Notes: generated by a model from the letters alone, not told the origin. Shown: positions 43,911 through 54,500, numbered from the stretch's first letter. The stretch: DNA of 64,000 bases from CBDCWT01 sp965223305 (GCA_965223305.1 CBDCWT010000026.1:1-64000); one strand, 5' to 3'. Translations and numbers: made by a program.

Positions 43911-45248
43911 TTAGTAGTTGACGGATTGAGCGAAACGAAAGTGGGCCTCTCGCAGACTATAGAGCCCCGCTTTCGTAAAGTACGCATTTGGCCAACGTTG
44001 CTGACGTGGTAGACGCTCGGGGTTTTTCCGGTGTCGCTTCAGTAGCAACCGCCGGAGGCGGCTGCGAATCTTGGCGTCAAGGTCTTTGTAAATCGTCCAG
44101 CGACAGTGTCGAAAATAACCGAACCAGCCGACGAGAACGCGGTTTAGTTCGGCCACAATCAACTCCACAGAACCGGGCCTTTTACGAGGCGTCAGTTCTT
44201 TGATCCGAGCCTTCATCTTCGCAAGGCTCTCGCGGCGAGGATAGATCTTGTCCCCGCGAAACGAGTAGCCCAGAAACTCGAAGCTTCGGACGCGACTGTC
44301 AACGATCTTCGTCTTCGTTGGATGCAGAGTCAAACCGGCTTGCTCGACCCACGCAGTGATCAACCGAAGAGCCTCTTCGGCTTCGGATTGGCTACGGCAC
44401 AGTACGACAAAGTCGTCCGCGTAACGCACCATCTCGAAACCGGCGTCGGCCATCTGATGATCCAGCGGGTTGAGGTACAGATTCGACAACACGGGTGAAA
44501 GCACTGCCCCTTGCGGCACGCCGGCAATCGGCGTCCATTCGCGGAGTTCTTCCAAAATGTTCTGATCAAGAAAGAGCTTGAGCAGTTTCAGCATCCGTGA
44601 GTCCGAAATATGCTCTTTGACCAAAGCCAGCAAGCGGTCTTTCGGAATCGTATCGAAGTAACCTCTCAAGTCCGCATCGACTACGTAAACGTAACCCGCC
44701 TGAAGTTTCTGCTCGACGATGCGAAGTGCATCATGAGCTCCCACTCCATGACGAAAGCCAAAGCTTCGCTCATGGAACTGGTGATCCAGGATTGGTTCAA
44801 TCACGTCGAGCATCGCCCGTTGGACGGTGCGGTCGCGGACTGTCGGAATGCCCAGCGGGCGGGTCTCGTTCGGTCTTCCCGGTTTGGGAATGTGAACGCG
44901 AAGTACCGCACTGGGGCGATAGGTTTGTGCTTTGATTTCTTCGGAGAGCTGCTGTGTTTCCACGAGCAGATGTTCTTCGAACTCTTCGCAGCTTTGCCCA
45001 TCAACTCCGGCCGATTTCTTCTTCCCGGTCACTTTGCGTGCGGCCGTGTAAAGATTCAGCGGGGCGTAAACCTTGTCAATTAACGCGTGCCATTTGCCTC
45101 CTTTCACTTTGTTTTCCAAAAGTGTCGTCAACATTCGGTCGGTCCATACAGCAGGCTGAGCCCACCGGCGAATGTCCGGCGTCTCTCCAGTCGGTATAGC
45201 CGTAAACGGCACTCGTTCTGGCAAAGTATCTTTCGATTTGCTTTTCAT
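43911..45248 (-). CDS. ltrA: Group II intron reverse transcriptase/maturase
   Basis: 445 residues. RT domain (~65-320) with KSAGVDGQSCEEFEEHL, RPLGIPTVRDRTVQRAML, VDADLRGYFDTI, GVPQGAVLSPVLSNLYLNPL and the catalytic MVRYADDFVVL (YADD). The X/maturase domain (~330-435) includes the GIIM-like LVGWFGYFRHCRWTIYKDLD and RLPRQQRWPNAYFTKAGLYS. No HNH endonuclease domain follows, so target entry would not use En-mediated second-strand cleavage. All catalytic residues are present, so the intron may be active. Confidence 0.95.
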   Translation of the reverse strand: MKSKSKDTLPERVPFTAIPTGETPDIRRWAQPAVWTDRMLTTLLENKVKGGKWHALIDKVYAPLNLYTAARKVTGKKKSAGVDGQSCEEFEEHLLVETQQLSEEIKAQTYRPSAVLRVHIPKPGRPNETRPLGIPTVRDRTVQRAMLDVIEPILDHQFHERSFGFRHGVGAHDALRIVEQKLQAGYVYVVDADLRGYFDTIPKDRLLALVKEHISDSRMLKLLKLFLDQNILEELREWTPIAGVPQGAVLSPVLSNLYLNPLDHQMADAGFEMVRYADDFVVLCRSQSEAEEALRLITAWVEQAGLTLHPTKTKIVDSRVRSFEFLGYSFRGDKIYPRRESLAKMKARIKELTPRKRPGSVELIVAELNRVLVGWFGYFRHCRWTIYKDLDAKIRSRLRRLLLKRHRKNPERLPRQQRWPNAYFTKAGLYSLREAHFRFAQSVNY

Positions 45249-45754
45249 GTGTTAGGGCGTTCCGAATCTACTTCCCTGCCTCCCTTCGCTCGCGGTGGGT
45301 TTGGTTCCCACCGGTCAGCACTACTATGAAGGCTCTGACTCCTCAGCTGAACGCATCATAGGTCTGCACGCTGCTGAGGCCTCCCTGCTTATCTCGATTG
45401 AACTTCCGAACATTCCGTCTCCAACAACACTACTGCCATTTCGCTCGCCTCGGTTTGACACGTTACCGTTTCCATTCACCGTGCGAGCCGCCTCACCGAC
45501 CTGCGGTGTCTACCGCCGCCCGGAGTTGGGCCTCGTCTGGGACGTTGTGTGAGGTCAGGGGTTCGCGAGTCACTAGGACGCTCCCCGACAGGCTTGGCCG
45601 AATCGAGTTCACTTGCGTTACGGACTGTTCTTTCGTCTCCGGTTGCTCCCCACCCTTTCTGTTGAAAACGCAGTTACCGTCGACTACGGAGTGGTAACGT
45701 CTTCTCCGATCAGGACTTTCACCTGATAATTCAATCGCCTTCACAGGCGCACTA

Positions 45755-45826
45755 GCCGAACTCGCCAGAGTTTGGTCGACTGCTGATACCGTCCAAATTC
45801 TGGCGAATTCGGCTACAAGAAATCTC
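45755..45826. repeat. Two inverted copies of the GCCGAACTCGCCAGAGTTTG hairpin repeat
   Basis: Copies at 45755-45775 and ~45793-45816 in opposite orientation; the intron lies immediately beside the first. Another partial copy (CCAAACTCGCCAGAGT) flanks the intron's other end at ~43812. Confidence 0.7.
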
Positions 45827-45910
45827 TAACGGCGTTACCTCTCGCCGCCCGGCATGTCGCCGCTTGGATCCCTCCTCTCTCAGCTCGGTCGCGGTTAAAA
45901 TAGAACCGCC

Positions 45911-47845
45911 ATGCCGATCGATCTGATACTGGGAACTGCCGGCCATATTGATCACGGAAAGACCTCCCTGATCGGTGCGTTGACCGGGACGGATACCGAC
46001 CGACTTCCGGAAGAGAAGCGGCGGGGTATCACGATCGAATTGGGGTTTGCCGAGCTAGAGGTGGGTCCGTTTCGTTTGGGGATCGTGGATGTACCCGGTC
46101 ATGAACGTTTCGTGCGTCACATGCTGGCTGGCGCGACCGGGATGGACTTGGCGCTGTTGGTGGTCGCGGCCGACGACTCGGTAAAGCCGCAAACCAGAGA
46201 GCACCTGGAGATTCTCCGCCTGTTGAATCTCAAAGCCGGAGTGATCGCGCTCTCCAAGGTGGACCTGGTCGATCCAGACTGGGTCGGACTGGTCGAGGAG
46301 GAAGTCCGGGAAATTGTTTCGGGGAGCTTTCTGGAGCGGGCGCCGATCGTCCATACCAGCGCCGCGACTGGGATCGGGCTGGAGCAGTTGCGTGAGCAGA
46401 TTGGCGCCGCCGCGGGCCAAGCGAACGGGCAGCCCGCCGCAACGGAGCTCGCAGCACCTTTTCGGATGGCGATCGATCGTACTTTCACCATCGACGGGCA
46501 CGGTACCGTGGTCACCGGCAGTATCGGCGGCGGCCGCACCCAAGTCGGCGACGAACTAGAACTTCAACCGGCGGGGGTTCGGGTCCGAGTACGCGGGCTG
46601 CAGAACCACGATCGCCAAGTTGACGTTGTGCAGCGAGGCCAGCGCGCGGCGATGAATCTGGCCGGCGTACACCACGAACAGATCGAACGCGGCCAGGAGC
46701 TCTGCTCACCCGGACACCTCGTACCCGGCAAGCTGTTCACGGTCGATCTCCAGCTGCTGGAGTCTGCTCCGCGAATACTGAAAGACCGGACTCGGGTGCG
46801 GCTGCACGTAGGCACGTCCGAGCTGCTGGGAACTGTCCGGCTGCTGGGCCAGGCAACACTCGTGCCGGGCGAGCGAGCGTTCGCGCAGATCTTCTTTGGC
46901 CGACCGACAGTAGCAGTTTGGAATCAACCGTTTGTCATTCGCTGCGAGTCACCTATGGTCACCATCGGCGGCGGTCGGATCCTAGATCCCAACGCGCAGC
47001 GATTGCGGCGTCCCGACGCCGAGCAGCTGTCGATGCTCGGCAAACTCGCCGGGGCCGACCCAACGCAGCGCGCATCCGCGGCGCTCTACTTTGCCGGCCT
47101 CGGTGACTGGGAACCGCGCGACCTGCCGAGAACAGCTGGCGTCGAACAGTGGGACCAGGTTCAGCAGCTCCTGCGCGAGGATGGGTTGCTCAAGGAAATC
47201 CAGGTCTCTCCTTCGCGATCGGTACGGGTACACCAACTGGTTTTTTCTCAGCTGGGAGATCGCATCACAGCTGTGCTGGACAAGCTGCACGACATGCATC
47301 CGCTGCGGACCTTCCTCGACCGCCAACTGGTCGCCAACAGTTTCAGGTATCTATCAGATGAAGCGCTCTTACGCACAGCTCTCAAACAGCTGCAGGCGGA
47401 CGGCAAAGTCAAGTTCACTGACAAGGGCGTAGCCTTGGCCGGCCGGGGGCCTAAGTTGTCGCACAACGAGCAAAAACTACTCCTGCAGTTGGTCGACGAC
47501 TATCGGCACGCGGGATTCGAGGTGCCGACCGTCGCCCAATATCAAAAGCAAGTGACTCGGAATCAAGAATCGGTCCCGCAACTGCTGGCGTTGGCTGCAG
47601 CCAACGGAGATTTGGTCGAGATCTCCGCAGACTACTACTTGCACGTCAACGTCGAGCAAGAGTCGCGTGAGATTCTAGCCAAAAAGCTAACCGCAGCTGG
47701 CGGGATGACCATGAGCGAGATTCGCGAGACTCTAAAAACTTCTCGAAAATATGCGGTCCCCTTTTGCGAATACCTAGATCGAATCGGATTTACCAAGAGA
47801 AACGGCGACGTCCGTACGCTGGCGACCGCTGTCAACGATCAGTAG
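45911..47845 (+). CDS. selB: Selenocysteine-specific translation elongation factor SelB
   Basis: 644 residues. N-terminal GTPase domain with G1 GTAGHIDHGKTSLIGALTG, G3 DVPGHERF and G4 ALSKVDLVD. Next are two EF-Tu-like beta-barrels (~175-345, e.g. IDGHGTVVTGSIGGG) and a C-terminal array of winged helices (~380-644) that binds the SECIS hairpin in mRNA. The length is normal for bacterial SelB. It brings Sec-tRNA to in-frame UGA codons. Followed 68 bp later by selA in the same direction, so a selBA operon is likely. selC and an obvious selenoprotein gene are not seen in this window. Confidence 0.97.
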   Translation: MPIDLILGTAGHIDHGKTSLIGALTGTDTDRLPEEKRRGITIELGFAELEVGPFRLGIVDVPGHERFVRHMLAGATGMDLALLVVAADDSVKPQTREHLEILRLLNLKAGVIALSKVDLVDPDWVGLVEEEVREIVSGSFLERAPIVHTSAATGIGLEQLREQIGAAAGQANGQPAATELAAPFRMAIDRTFTIDGHGTVVTGSIGGGRTQVGDELELQPAGVRVRVRGLQNHDRQVDVVQRGQRAAMNLAGVHHEQIERGQELCSPGHLVPGKLFTVDLQLLESAPRILKDRTRVRLHVGTSELLGTVRLLGQATLVPGERAFAQIFFGRPTVAVWNQPFVIRCESPMVTIGGGRILDPNAQRLRRPDAEQLSMLGKLAGADPTQRASAALYFAGLGDWEPRDLPRTAGVEQWDQVQQLLREDGLLKEIQVSPSRSVRVHQLVFSQLGDRITAVLDKLHDMHPLRTFLDRQLVANSFRYLSDEALLRTALKQLQADGKVKFTDKGVALAGRGPKLSHNEQKLLLQLVDDYRHAGFEVPTVAQYQKQVTRNQESVPQLLALAAANGDLVEISADYYLHVNVEQESREILAKKLTAAGGMTMSEIRETLKTSRKYAVPFCEYLDRIGFTKRNGDVRTLATAVNDQ

Positions 47846-47913
47846 TTCGGTCCAACAACAGTCCGGTCCCACTAACGAAACTCCTCGCCCTCACTCGCAG
47901 CTGGAAGCGTTGC

Positions 47914-49305
47914 ATGCCGAACCCACTTCGAAACATCCCGTCTGTTAATGAACTACTGGAACGTCCCGAGCTGCACGGCTTGGTGGAGCGGGTTAGCCAC
48001 AACGTCGTAGCCAATGGGATCCGCACCTTCCTAGACGACTTTCGCAGGGAGGTCCACGCGGCGACCGAGGCACCCGTGCCGAGCCCAGGTGAGCTGGCTG
48101 GGCGTATCGCGGATTGGATTATCAAGAGCGAGCAGCCGCCGCTACGGCCGGTGATCAACGCCACCGGCATTCTGCTGCATACCGGACTGGGCCGCGCGCC
48201 GTGGCCGCAAGAGGCGATCGAGGCCGCGACCATGATTGCTCGCGGCTACGCCAGCGTCGAAGTGGATCTCAACAGCGGCGAGCGGTCGCAGCGGGCTGCT
48301 GCTGTAGAAAAACTGCTCAGACAGCTGACTGGAGCCGAAGCTGCCTGCGTGGTGAACAACAACGCCGCCGCCACAGTGCTCGTCCTGGCGACACTGGCCG
48401 CAGAACGCGAGGTCGTCGTGTCACGCGGTCAGCTGATCGAGATTGGCGGGAGCTTCCGTTTGCCCGAGGTGATGTCTTCGAGCGGCGCTCGGCTACGAGA
48501 AGTGGGCACAACCAACAAGACCCGCATCGGCGACTATGAGGCAGCGATCAGCTCGGAGACGGCGGCCCTGCTGAGGGTTCACACCAGTAACTTTCGCGTG
48601 GTTGGTTTTGCTGCGCAGCCGACTCTCGAAGAGCTCGCGTCGCTGGCTCGAGCCCGCCGCTTGCCTCTGATCGACGACATAGGATCTGGCGCCTTGGTCG
48701 ATTTCGGTCCGCACGGAGTCGGCGACGAGCCGGTCGCGGCCGACAGCATCAAGGGTGGTGCCGATCTGGTGCTGTTTAGCGGCGACAAACTACTCGGTGG
48801 ACCGCAGTGCGGCATCATTGTTGGCCGCCGGAGCTACGTCGAGCGAGTTGCGAAGCACCCGCTGATGCGGGCGATGCGGTTGGACAAAGTCATCCTGGCC
48901 AGCCTGGCGGCGACATTGAGGCTCTATCGCAAGCCCGAATCGCTCCAGCAGAAGATACCGCTGCAGGCGATGCTTGGCACGTCCGCCGAAAATCTACGCA
49001 ACCGAGCGCACCGCATGGCTCCGCAGCTGGCATCCTGCGCGGCTGTCCAATCGGCAGAAGCGGTCGCTGGCGTGACCTATCTGGGCGGCGGCTCGGTTCC
49101 CACCCAGCAGATCGACACATGGTGTGTTGTCTTGAGGCCGGCGAAGGGGAACGTCGACCAACTGGCTGGTTCTCTGCGGACCGGTGAACCGGCGATATTT
49201 GGGCGCGTGCAGCAAGACAGCTTGTGGCTCGATTTGAGAACGGTCTTGCCCCACGAAGACAGCTCGCTGATCGGAGCCGTGCAACGTCTCGAGGAGGAAC
49301 CGTAA
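47914..49305 (+). CDS. selA: L-seryl-tRNA(Sec) selenium transferase
   Basis: 463 residues from the ATG at 47914 (MPNPLRNIPSVNELLERPEL), matching the family's start and length. PLP-dependent fold-type I enzyme. The PLP-binding lysine is in VLFSGDKLLGGPQCGIIVG. Other conserved parts are VINATGILLHTGLGRAPW, ACVVNNNAAATVLVL, VSRGQLIEIGGSFRLPEVM and IDDIGSGALVDF. It converts Ser-tRNA(Sec) to Sec-tRNA(Sec) using selenophosphate and acts with SelB encoded just upstream. Confidence 0.97.
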   Translation: MPNPLRNIPSVNELLERPELHGLVERVSHNVVANGIRTFLDDFRREVHAATEAPVPSPGELAGRIADWIIKSEQPPLRPVINATGILLHTGLGRAPWPQEAIEAATMIARGYASVEVDLNSGERSQRAAAVEKLLRQLTGAEAACVVNNNAAATVLVLATLAAEREVVVSRGQLIEIGGSFRLPEVMSSSGARLREVGTTNKTRIGDYEAAISSETAALLRVHTSNFRVVGFAAQPTLEELASLARARRLPLIDDIGSGALVDFGPHGVGDEPVAADSIKGGADLVLFSGDKLLGGPQCGIIVGRRSYVERVAKHPLMRAMRLDKVILASLAATLRLYRKPESLQQKIPLQAMLGTSAENLRNRAHRMAPQLASCAAVQSAEAVAGVTYLGGGSVPTQQIDTWCVVLRPAKGNVDQLAGSLRTGEPAIFGRVQQDSLWLDLRTVLPHEDSSLIGAVQRLEEEP

Positions 49306-49400
49306 GTGGCTGGTGAAACCTGCGGGATGCTTGCCGCAGTCTTTGTAGCCCAAAGTGCCTATCGGCGTATTGGACGAAGCGCTAGATTGGGAATAAGTGA

Positions 49401-50003
49401 ATGAAGGCGTCACTATCATCGGTACTTGAACGTGTCGGGGATTTCTTCATGCGCCGTTCTCCAATCCACAGTGCCGCGAAGAGGATCTCTGCCGCGTTGT
49501 CTGAAATGCAGATTCCGTTTGCGGTGGCGGGAGCCTTGGCGGCTAATGCGCATGGACACGTCCGCACAACCGAGGACGTGTCCATTCTCCTGCGCTCTGA
49601 CGATCTGAACCGATTCAAAGAGCACTGGATCGGAAAGGGATGGGTGGAGAAATTTGCTGGTTCGAAGGGCATGCGTGATACGGTTCACAATGTCAATATC
49701 GATGTCCTGCTGACCGGAGACTACCCGGGCGACGGGCTTCCCAAACCGGTCAGATTCCCCGATCCGCGGACGGCCACGGAATCCGACGACGAAGGCATCC
49801 CCATCCTGACACTGGCGGCTCTCGTCGAGTTGAAGCTTGCCAGCGGTATGACAGCGGCGGACCGACCTCGAGACCTTGACGACGTAATTCAGCTGATTCG
49901 TGCCAACCAGTTACCCCGCACGTACACCGAACAGCTGAACGCCTACGTCCGGGAAAAGTACGATGAGCTTTGGCTGGCTGCTCAGCTACGCGACGAGTAC
50001 TGA
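49401..50003 (+). CDS. Nucleotidyltransferase-like protein (AbiEii/MNT-type fold)
   Basis: 200 residues. The segment FAVAGALAANAHGHVRTTED followed by VSILLRSDD has the shape of the MNT/AbiEii nucleotidyltransferase motif (hG(G/A)hA...hG..R.T.DhD). The usual GG is AGA, and the second acidic position of the D-x-D pair appears to be Ser (EDVSILL), so catalysis is uncertain. The C-terminal half (LAALVELKLASGMTAADRPR followed by DLDDVIQLIR) is the usual helical end. Such proteins occur as toxin-like or repair-associated genes; no partner gene overlaps it here. Confidence 0.7.
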   Translation: MKASLSSVLERVGDFFMRRSPIHSAAKRISAALSEMQIPFAVAGALAANAHGHVRTTEDVSILLRSDDLNRFKEHWIGKGWVEKFAGSKGMRDTVHNVNIDVLLTGDYPGDGLPKPVRFPDPRTATESDDEGIPILTLAALVELKLASGMTAADRPRDLDDVIQLIRANQLPRTYTEQLNAYVREKYDELWLAAQLRDEY

Positions 50004-50220
50004 ATCGCACCCAAATTCGCCCAAAAAAGCCGGCTGAAGTAGTTTCGCGATGCACTTCAGTCAGTACAATATTTGCTTTCTACATCCCGTCATCAAATTG
50101 GCCTCCAATCTGGCGGCGGCAGCAAGCTTCACGGATCGACTACGATTTACTTCAGCTAGGATGCGCTAACCAACCTTCCGCGCCCCCAACCGCGGCAACC
50201 CAAATTCACTCGCCATCCCC

Positions 50221-51084
50221 ATGCTGCGTTGTTCAATCACTGCGTTCTTACTGGCAGCGAACCTCTACGTCTCGCAGTTCACGCATGCCAAGAACAGAAA
50301 CGAGTTTCTTTACAATGACAGCCCCAAGTGGTCGGAGTTCGGCGTGGGCTCCTGGAAACTGGTCCGCGTCTATCGGGAAACCTTGAATGAAGAAGGTGCC
50401 GTCGAATCGTTCAGCATCGACGAGACCAAAACAACCCTAGTCGAAGTCACCGAAGAAGGATACACAATTCGCGCCGATGTCGTCATCGAAGTCGCTGGGC
50501 GAAGGTTTCAAGCGGCACCTAAGTACTTCGAAAAGTCCTGGAACGGCCAGTCCGCCGATCAATCGATTGAGGTACAGGACGGGGGGAACGAGAAGTCAAG
50601 ATTGCGGGCCGTCGTTACCCCACTCAGCTCCGCGACATTCTCGTCCAGGGCAAAGACACCAAAACGGCATTGCATCGTCTACTACTCCGCTGACGTTGCC
50701 CCTTACGTGCTGCGGATGGAAACGGTCGGTACGGATGCCAAAGGGGAGAAGACCGACTTCAACACGGTGGTCGAAGTCATCGCGGTCGACATGCCCCATA
50801 AAGTGCTATCGGAAATCAAAACCACATCGCATGTTCAAACTTCCGAGCAACGACATCGTACAGACCAAGAGAAGTTAACAGTCGAGGTTCAATGTACGAA
50901 GGTGCCCGGATGGGTCGTGGCTCACTCGTCGAAGCTCGTCGACAAAAAAGCCGATCGAGTTGTCGAACGCACAACGCTTGAGCTTCTCGACTACGAAGCG
51001 TTGCCTGTGGCGGAGCAATCGTCCCGCCCCTTGATGTCGCGCCGCCGCGGACGCGCGCGGTACAGAAACAGAGGACGACGTTAG
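50221..51084 (+). CDS. Exported protein of unknown function
   Basis: 287 residues. Signal peptide MLRCSITAFLLAANLYVSQF, probable cleavage after THA. The mature part is beta-rich (e.g. WSEFGVGSWKLVRVYRETLN, TTLVEVTEEGYTIRADVVIE). WxxFGVGSWK resembles the start of planctomycete exported proteins that measure or bind substrates, but no enzymatic motif is seen. The C-terminal ~20 residues are very basic (SRRRGRARYRNRGRR). Standing alone, with a repeat cluster downstream. Confidence 0.7.
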   Translation: MLRCSITAFLLAANLYVSQFTHAKNRNEFLYNDSPKWSEFGVGSWKLVRVYRETLNEEGAVESFSIDETKTTLVEVTEEGYTIRADVVIEVAGRRFQAAPKYFEKSWNGQSADQSIEVQDGGNEKSRLRAVVTPLSSATFSSRAKTPKRHCIVYYSADVAPYVLRMETVGTDAKGEKTDFNTVVEVIAVDMPHKVLSEIKTTSHVQTSEQRHRTDQEKLTVEVQCTKVPGWVVAHSSKLVDKKADRVVERTTLELLDYEALPVAEQSSRPLMSRRRGRARYRNRGRR

Positions 51085-51536
51085 AACCCGCCGGCATCCA
51101 CTTCACCCTCCCGCTCGCGGGAGGGTCGGACGCGTAGCGTCCGGGGAGGGCTGCCCGGAGTGATCGCCCCTCGCGTACCCCCTCTCCGGCCTTTTGGGCC
51201 GACTCTTCTCGAAGAGGTCGTGCAGCTTCTACGCTTCATGCAGTCCGCCAAACTCTGGCGAGTTCGGCTACCCCGCAAATCAGCCGCTGGGCGTTAGCCC
51301 GTTAGCCCACGGTTCTCACCAAACCGGATGCTAACGCATGCCGGCTGATCGGTGTGTCCGCGCAACATCAGCCGCTGGGCGTTAGCCCACGGTTCCCCAG
51401 CGAAACCCACGCGTAGCGTCCGGCGAGGGCTCCCCCCTCTCCGGCCCTTCGGGCCGACTCTCCCCGAGGGGAGAGTGACGAAAGACGAGAATCACGCACC
51501 TAAGCTAGAAGCTGCGCGACCTCCTGGGGACGAGAG
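51085..51536. repeat. Composite intergenic repeat cluster
   Basis: Contains the GACTCTCCCCGAGGGGAGAG hairpin units (~51105-51215 and ~51430-51490), the GCCAAACTCTGGCGAGTTCG hairpin (~51247) and two CAGCCGCTGGGCGTTAGCCC units (~51281, ~51369). No gene in this stretch. Confidence 0.75.
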
Positions 51537-54500
51537 TCAGAGAGGGGACTTTGAGACTTTGTCTAGTCTTCCCAATCGGAGCCAAACGTCGTTTTCGTCC
51601 TGGAGTGCTTCTGCGAGGCTCCATACCCACCGCGGGTCCCACGAGAGTTCCTCTACGGCCCGATCGATGGCGGCTGGCGCAGCCCTCGCGGGCAACCCGG
51701 CTGACCTCCAGGTCGGCGGCAGCTGGAGCGTATCCGAAGAGGAGGAACCAGCCGGGGCTCTCGACCCAGCCAATTCGCTCGCGTTGGACCGGGCTCCAGC
51801 GACCCTGTTTCCAGCTCCACCGGTGCTCAGCAGCCCTCCAGGAATCGGAGGAATCTCTGCAACGGGCAGCAACGCCGCGAACTGCGCCAACTTCGAGGCG
51901 TCGGTGGCATTAATGCGGCCGTTTCCGCTGATATCTCCCACGATGAGCGGATCGATCAGCGGCGACGAGGAAAATCCGGTATCGATCAGGCCTGCGACGC
52001 GTGCGACCTGCGCCGCGTCGCTGGCGTTGATGCGGCCACTTCCTGAAACATCGCCGAAGTAGGTAACTAGGTGAATGGCGTCTTGGTCAATCGCTGCCAT
52101 CGCAGCACCATCGGCATCCACAAGAGAGATGATCTCAAGGTCCAAGACTTGTTGCTGCAGGTAATGGACACTGGCATTGGCTGACGGCACTCGCGCCTGC
52201 AGGTGCAACAACGTTGTGCTGCCGGCGGGCAACTCGGTCGGGGTGGAAAAAGTAACCGTCGCCACGCCTCGGGTCTCCGTGCTGAGGTCAACCTGCACCG
52301 TAGGGGGCAGCCCAGTGGGGACCGACGCGCCCACAACTTCCAGCAGCCTGGGGTCGTAATGCAGCTGCAGCGACACGCGCCGCACGCCCGCCACGTCGCT
52401 GATCGCGACCGGGATGCCTCGTTCCGAGTTCGCCGGCAAATTGACAACCTGCCCAGGGCCCCTGACCACGTGCGGGAGGCCGATCGTCACCGCATCGGCT
52501 GGGGGTGCGGCAATTGTGAATGACGAGCGGTAGTCGCCGCCGGCAGTGCCGTCGGCATCGCCATCTAAGAGGTTTCCTGCGGTGTCCTTGAAACCGTTGG
52601 GCCCACTACGGAAGATCACCTCATAAGTGTCCGCTGCAAGCGTACCTTCGGTCTTCACAAAAGTGACTGTGTCGGGTGATGGACCAACGGAAATCGAACC
52701 TGCAACCAGACCGGTTGCTTGGCCTCTGAGAACGACATCCGGCTGGCCGAAACCAACAAAGGCAGAGTCATATAGGTTCAGCTCGCTGGTATCCAAGCTG
52801 TTCGTTAGCTGCGCCACAAAGCCAGTGAACGTGGTGGCCAGTGAGGCCACTTGAAAACCAGCCGACTCCGGCTGAATCTCGGCCTGCACGACATATTCAC
52901 CAGCGACTCCTTCCGCTGAAACCTCCAACCGGTACTCGCCAGCAGCAACCACTTGGAAAACCAAACGCGCATTCTTGCCATCGGGCTGACCGTCCGTGGC
53001 AACGGCTACGGGTGCACCAGCGGCATCGTAGAGCGTCAACATGGGGTCGAGTTCGTTGCGCGGCGAGTTGGCTACACCGTCCAAGGGAGTTCGTGTTGTC
53101 ACCGTTAGCTGATCGCCGACTGCCAGCGTGAGGGTGTACGAATCAGGACCCTCGCCCGAGTATCCATCGCCGCCCAAGCCGGCCAGCAACCCGCCGGCAG
53201 GCAGATCGATGTTCATCCGCCGCAGCGGAGCAAGCGTATCCAAATCAAAAACCGCAATTTGGTTAGGACCATTTGGACTAACTGTCTCCGAGACGAACAG
53301 CTCGTCTCCGACGATTGCCAGACCTTGTTCGTTTAGCTGCGAACCGGTGGGGACTGCCCGTACGACCTGTCCATTTTCCGCGTCCAACTCGTACAACGTG
53401 CCGCTGCTGAAAAAACCTTGAGACACTGAGTAGAGTGTGCCGGCCGAGTTGTTGCCCGCCAGCCCGACACCCAACAAATCCGGCACCGGCAGCGTGCGCA
53501 GCAGGGGATGTGAGGGATCCACGGCATCGTAGACATGGATCTCGCCGTCCGAGGCGAACAACTCCTGGCCAACCCGCGCGAGCCCAGTGAACAACGGCGC
53601 CCCTGGGAACTCGTTGTTCTCCAAGACCGTTCCGTCGTCCGGATCGAGCTTGTAAATGTGGTTGTCTCCAAAGGGCAGACCCGCCACGTACCACAGACTG
53701 TCACCGTCGAAGGCCAGGTTGACGCCGTAGGGATCAGTTTGTGGTACGTTCGGAGTCGGAAATGAATTCAGGATCGCGCCCGAAAGCGGCTCCAGCTCGT
53801 AGATCGTGCCCGGATCATCCAGGTTGGAGGGCTCCTCTACAGCAAACAGCCGAGCCCGATTGTCTCGGGAGCCGGCAAATCCGATCGCCGAGCCCCCGGC
53901 AGGCAGGCGACGAAGCGGCGCCGCGGGTGGATCGACCAACTCGGTGTCAAAGACCACCGTGTCAGTAACCACCACGGCGTAGTCTCCGGCGGTTGTCGAA
54001 GTCAGCCGCAACGTGTAGATCCCATCCGCTGGAACGACGTATTCGAGAATCCCGAGGTCGTAGTTCTCTACCTGAACTCCCAGCGGCCGGGACGCAGCGG
54101 TGGCAACTGTCTCGCCCTGAGGGCCGACCAATTCCAACAGTGACTCTGAAAAATCTGCGGTGCCCTGCCCCGCCACGACAATGTCCACCTTGCTGCCCAC
54201 CCTGCCAGTTAGATCTAAGGTGTAGGTATCCACCTCGGGCACAACATAGAGTGACTCGCGACCGCCGACGGTGATCGCCAAGTCGTCGAAGTACCAACCT
54301 TCAAATCCGTTGTCCAGTTCGTCCAGCGTGTCCATTGAAAATCGCAGCTGGATGTCACGGCCCGCGAAGCTGGTTAAATCCGCGCTCAGCGGCTGCCATA
54401 CGCCGCTGGTCGACGAAGGGAGTGTCGAATCCAATGTCGAAAACAGCGTTGTCTGGGACTGGCCGTCATCAACAGCCACCCCTAGATCTTCGACAAAGAA

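Larger units (their letters stand above)
43828..45752 (-). mobile_element. Group II intron with reverse transcriptase/maturase
   Basis: On the minus strand the element begins GTGCGCC at 45752, a standard group II 5' end, encloses the maturase gene, and ends after domains V and VI around 43828-43834 (...CTACCCCTAT). It is ~1.92 kb and appears complete. The 5' exon next to the splice site is AACTCTGGCGAGTTCGGCTA: a stem-loop (AACTC-TGGC-GAGTT) followed by six bases. Group IIC introns characteristically insert just downstream of stem-loops. The host sequence is one of the dispersed hairpin repeats, so no gene is interrupted. Confidence 0.85.

Noticed and set aside
45250..45750. Small genes in the 5' part of the group II intron
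   Set aside because: This is intron RNA (domains I-III) and shows no coding signature.
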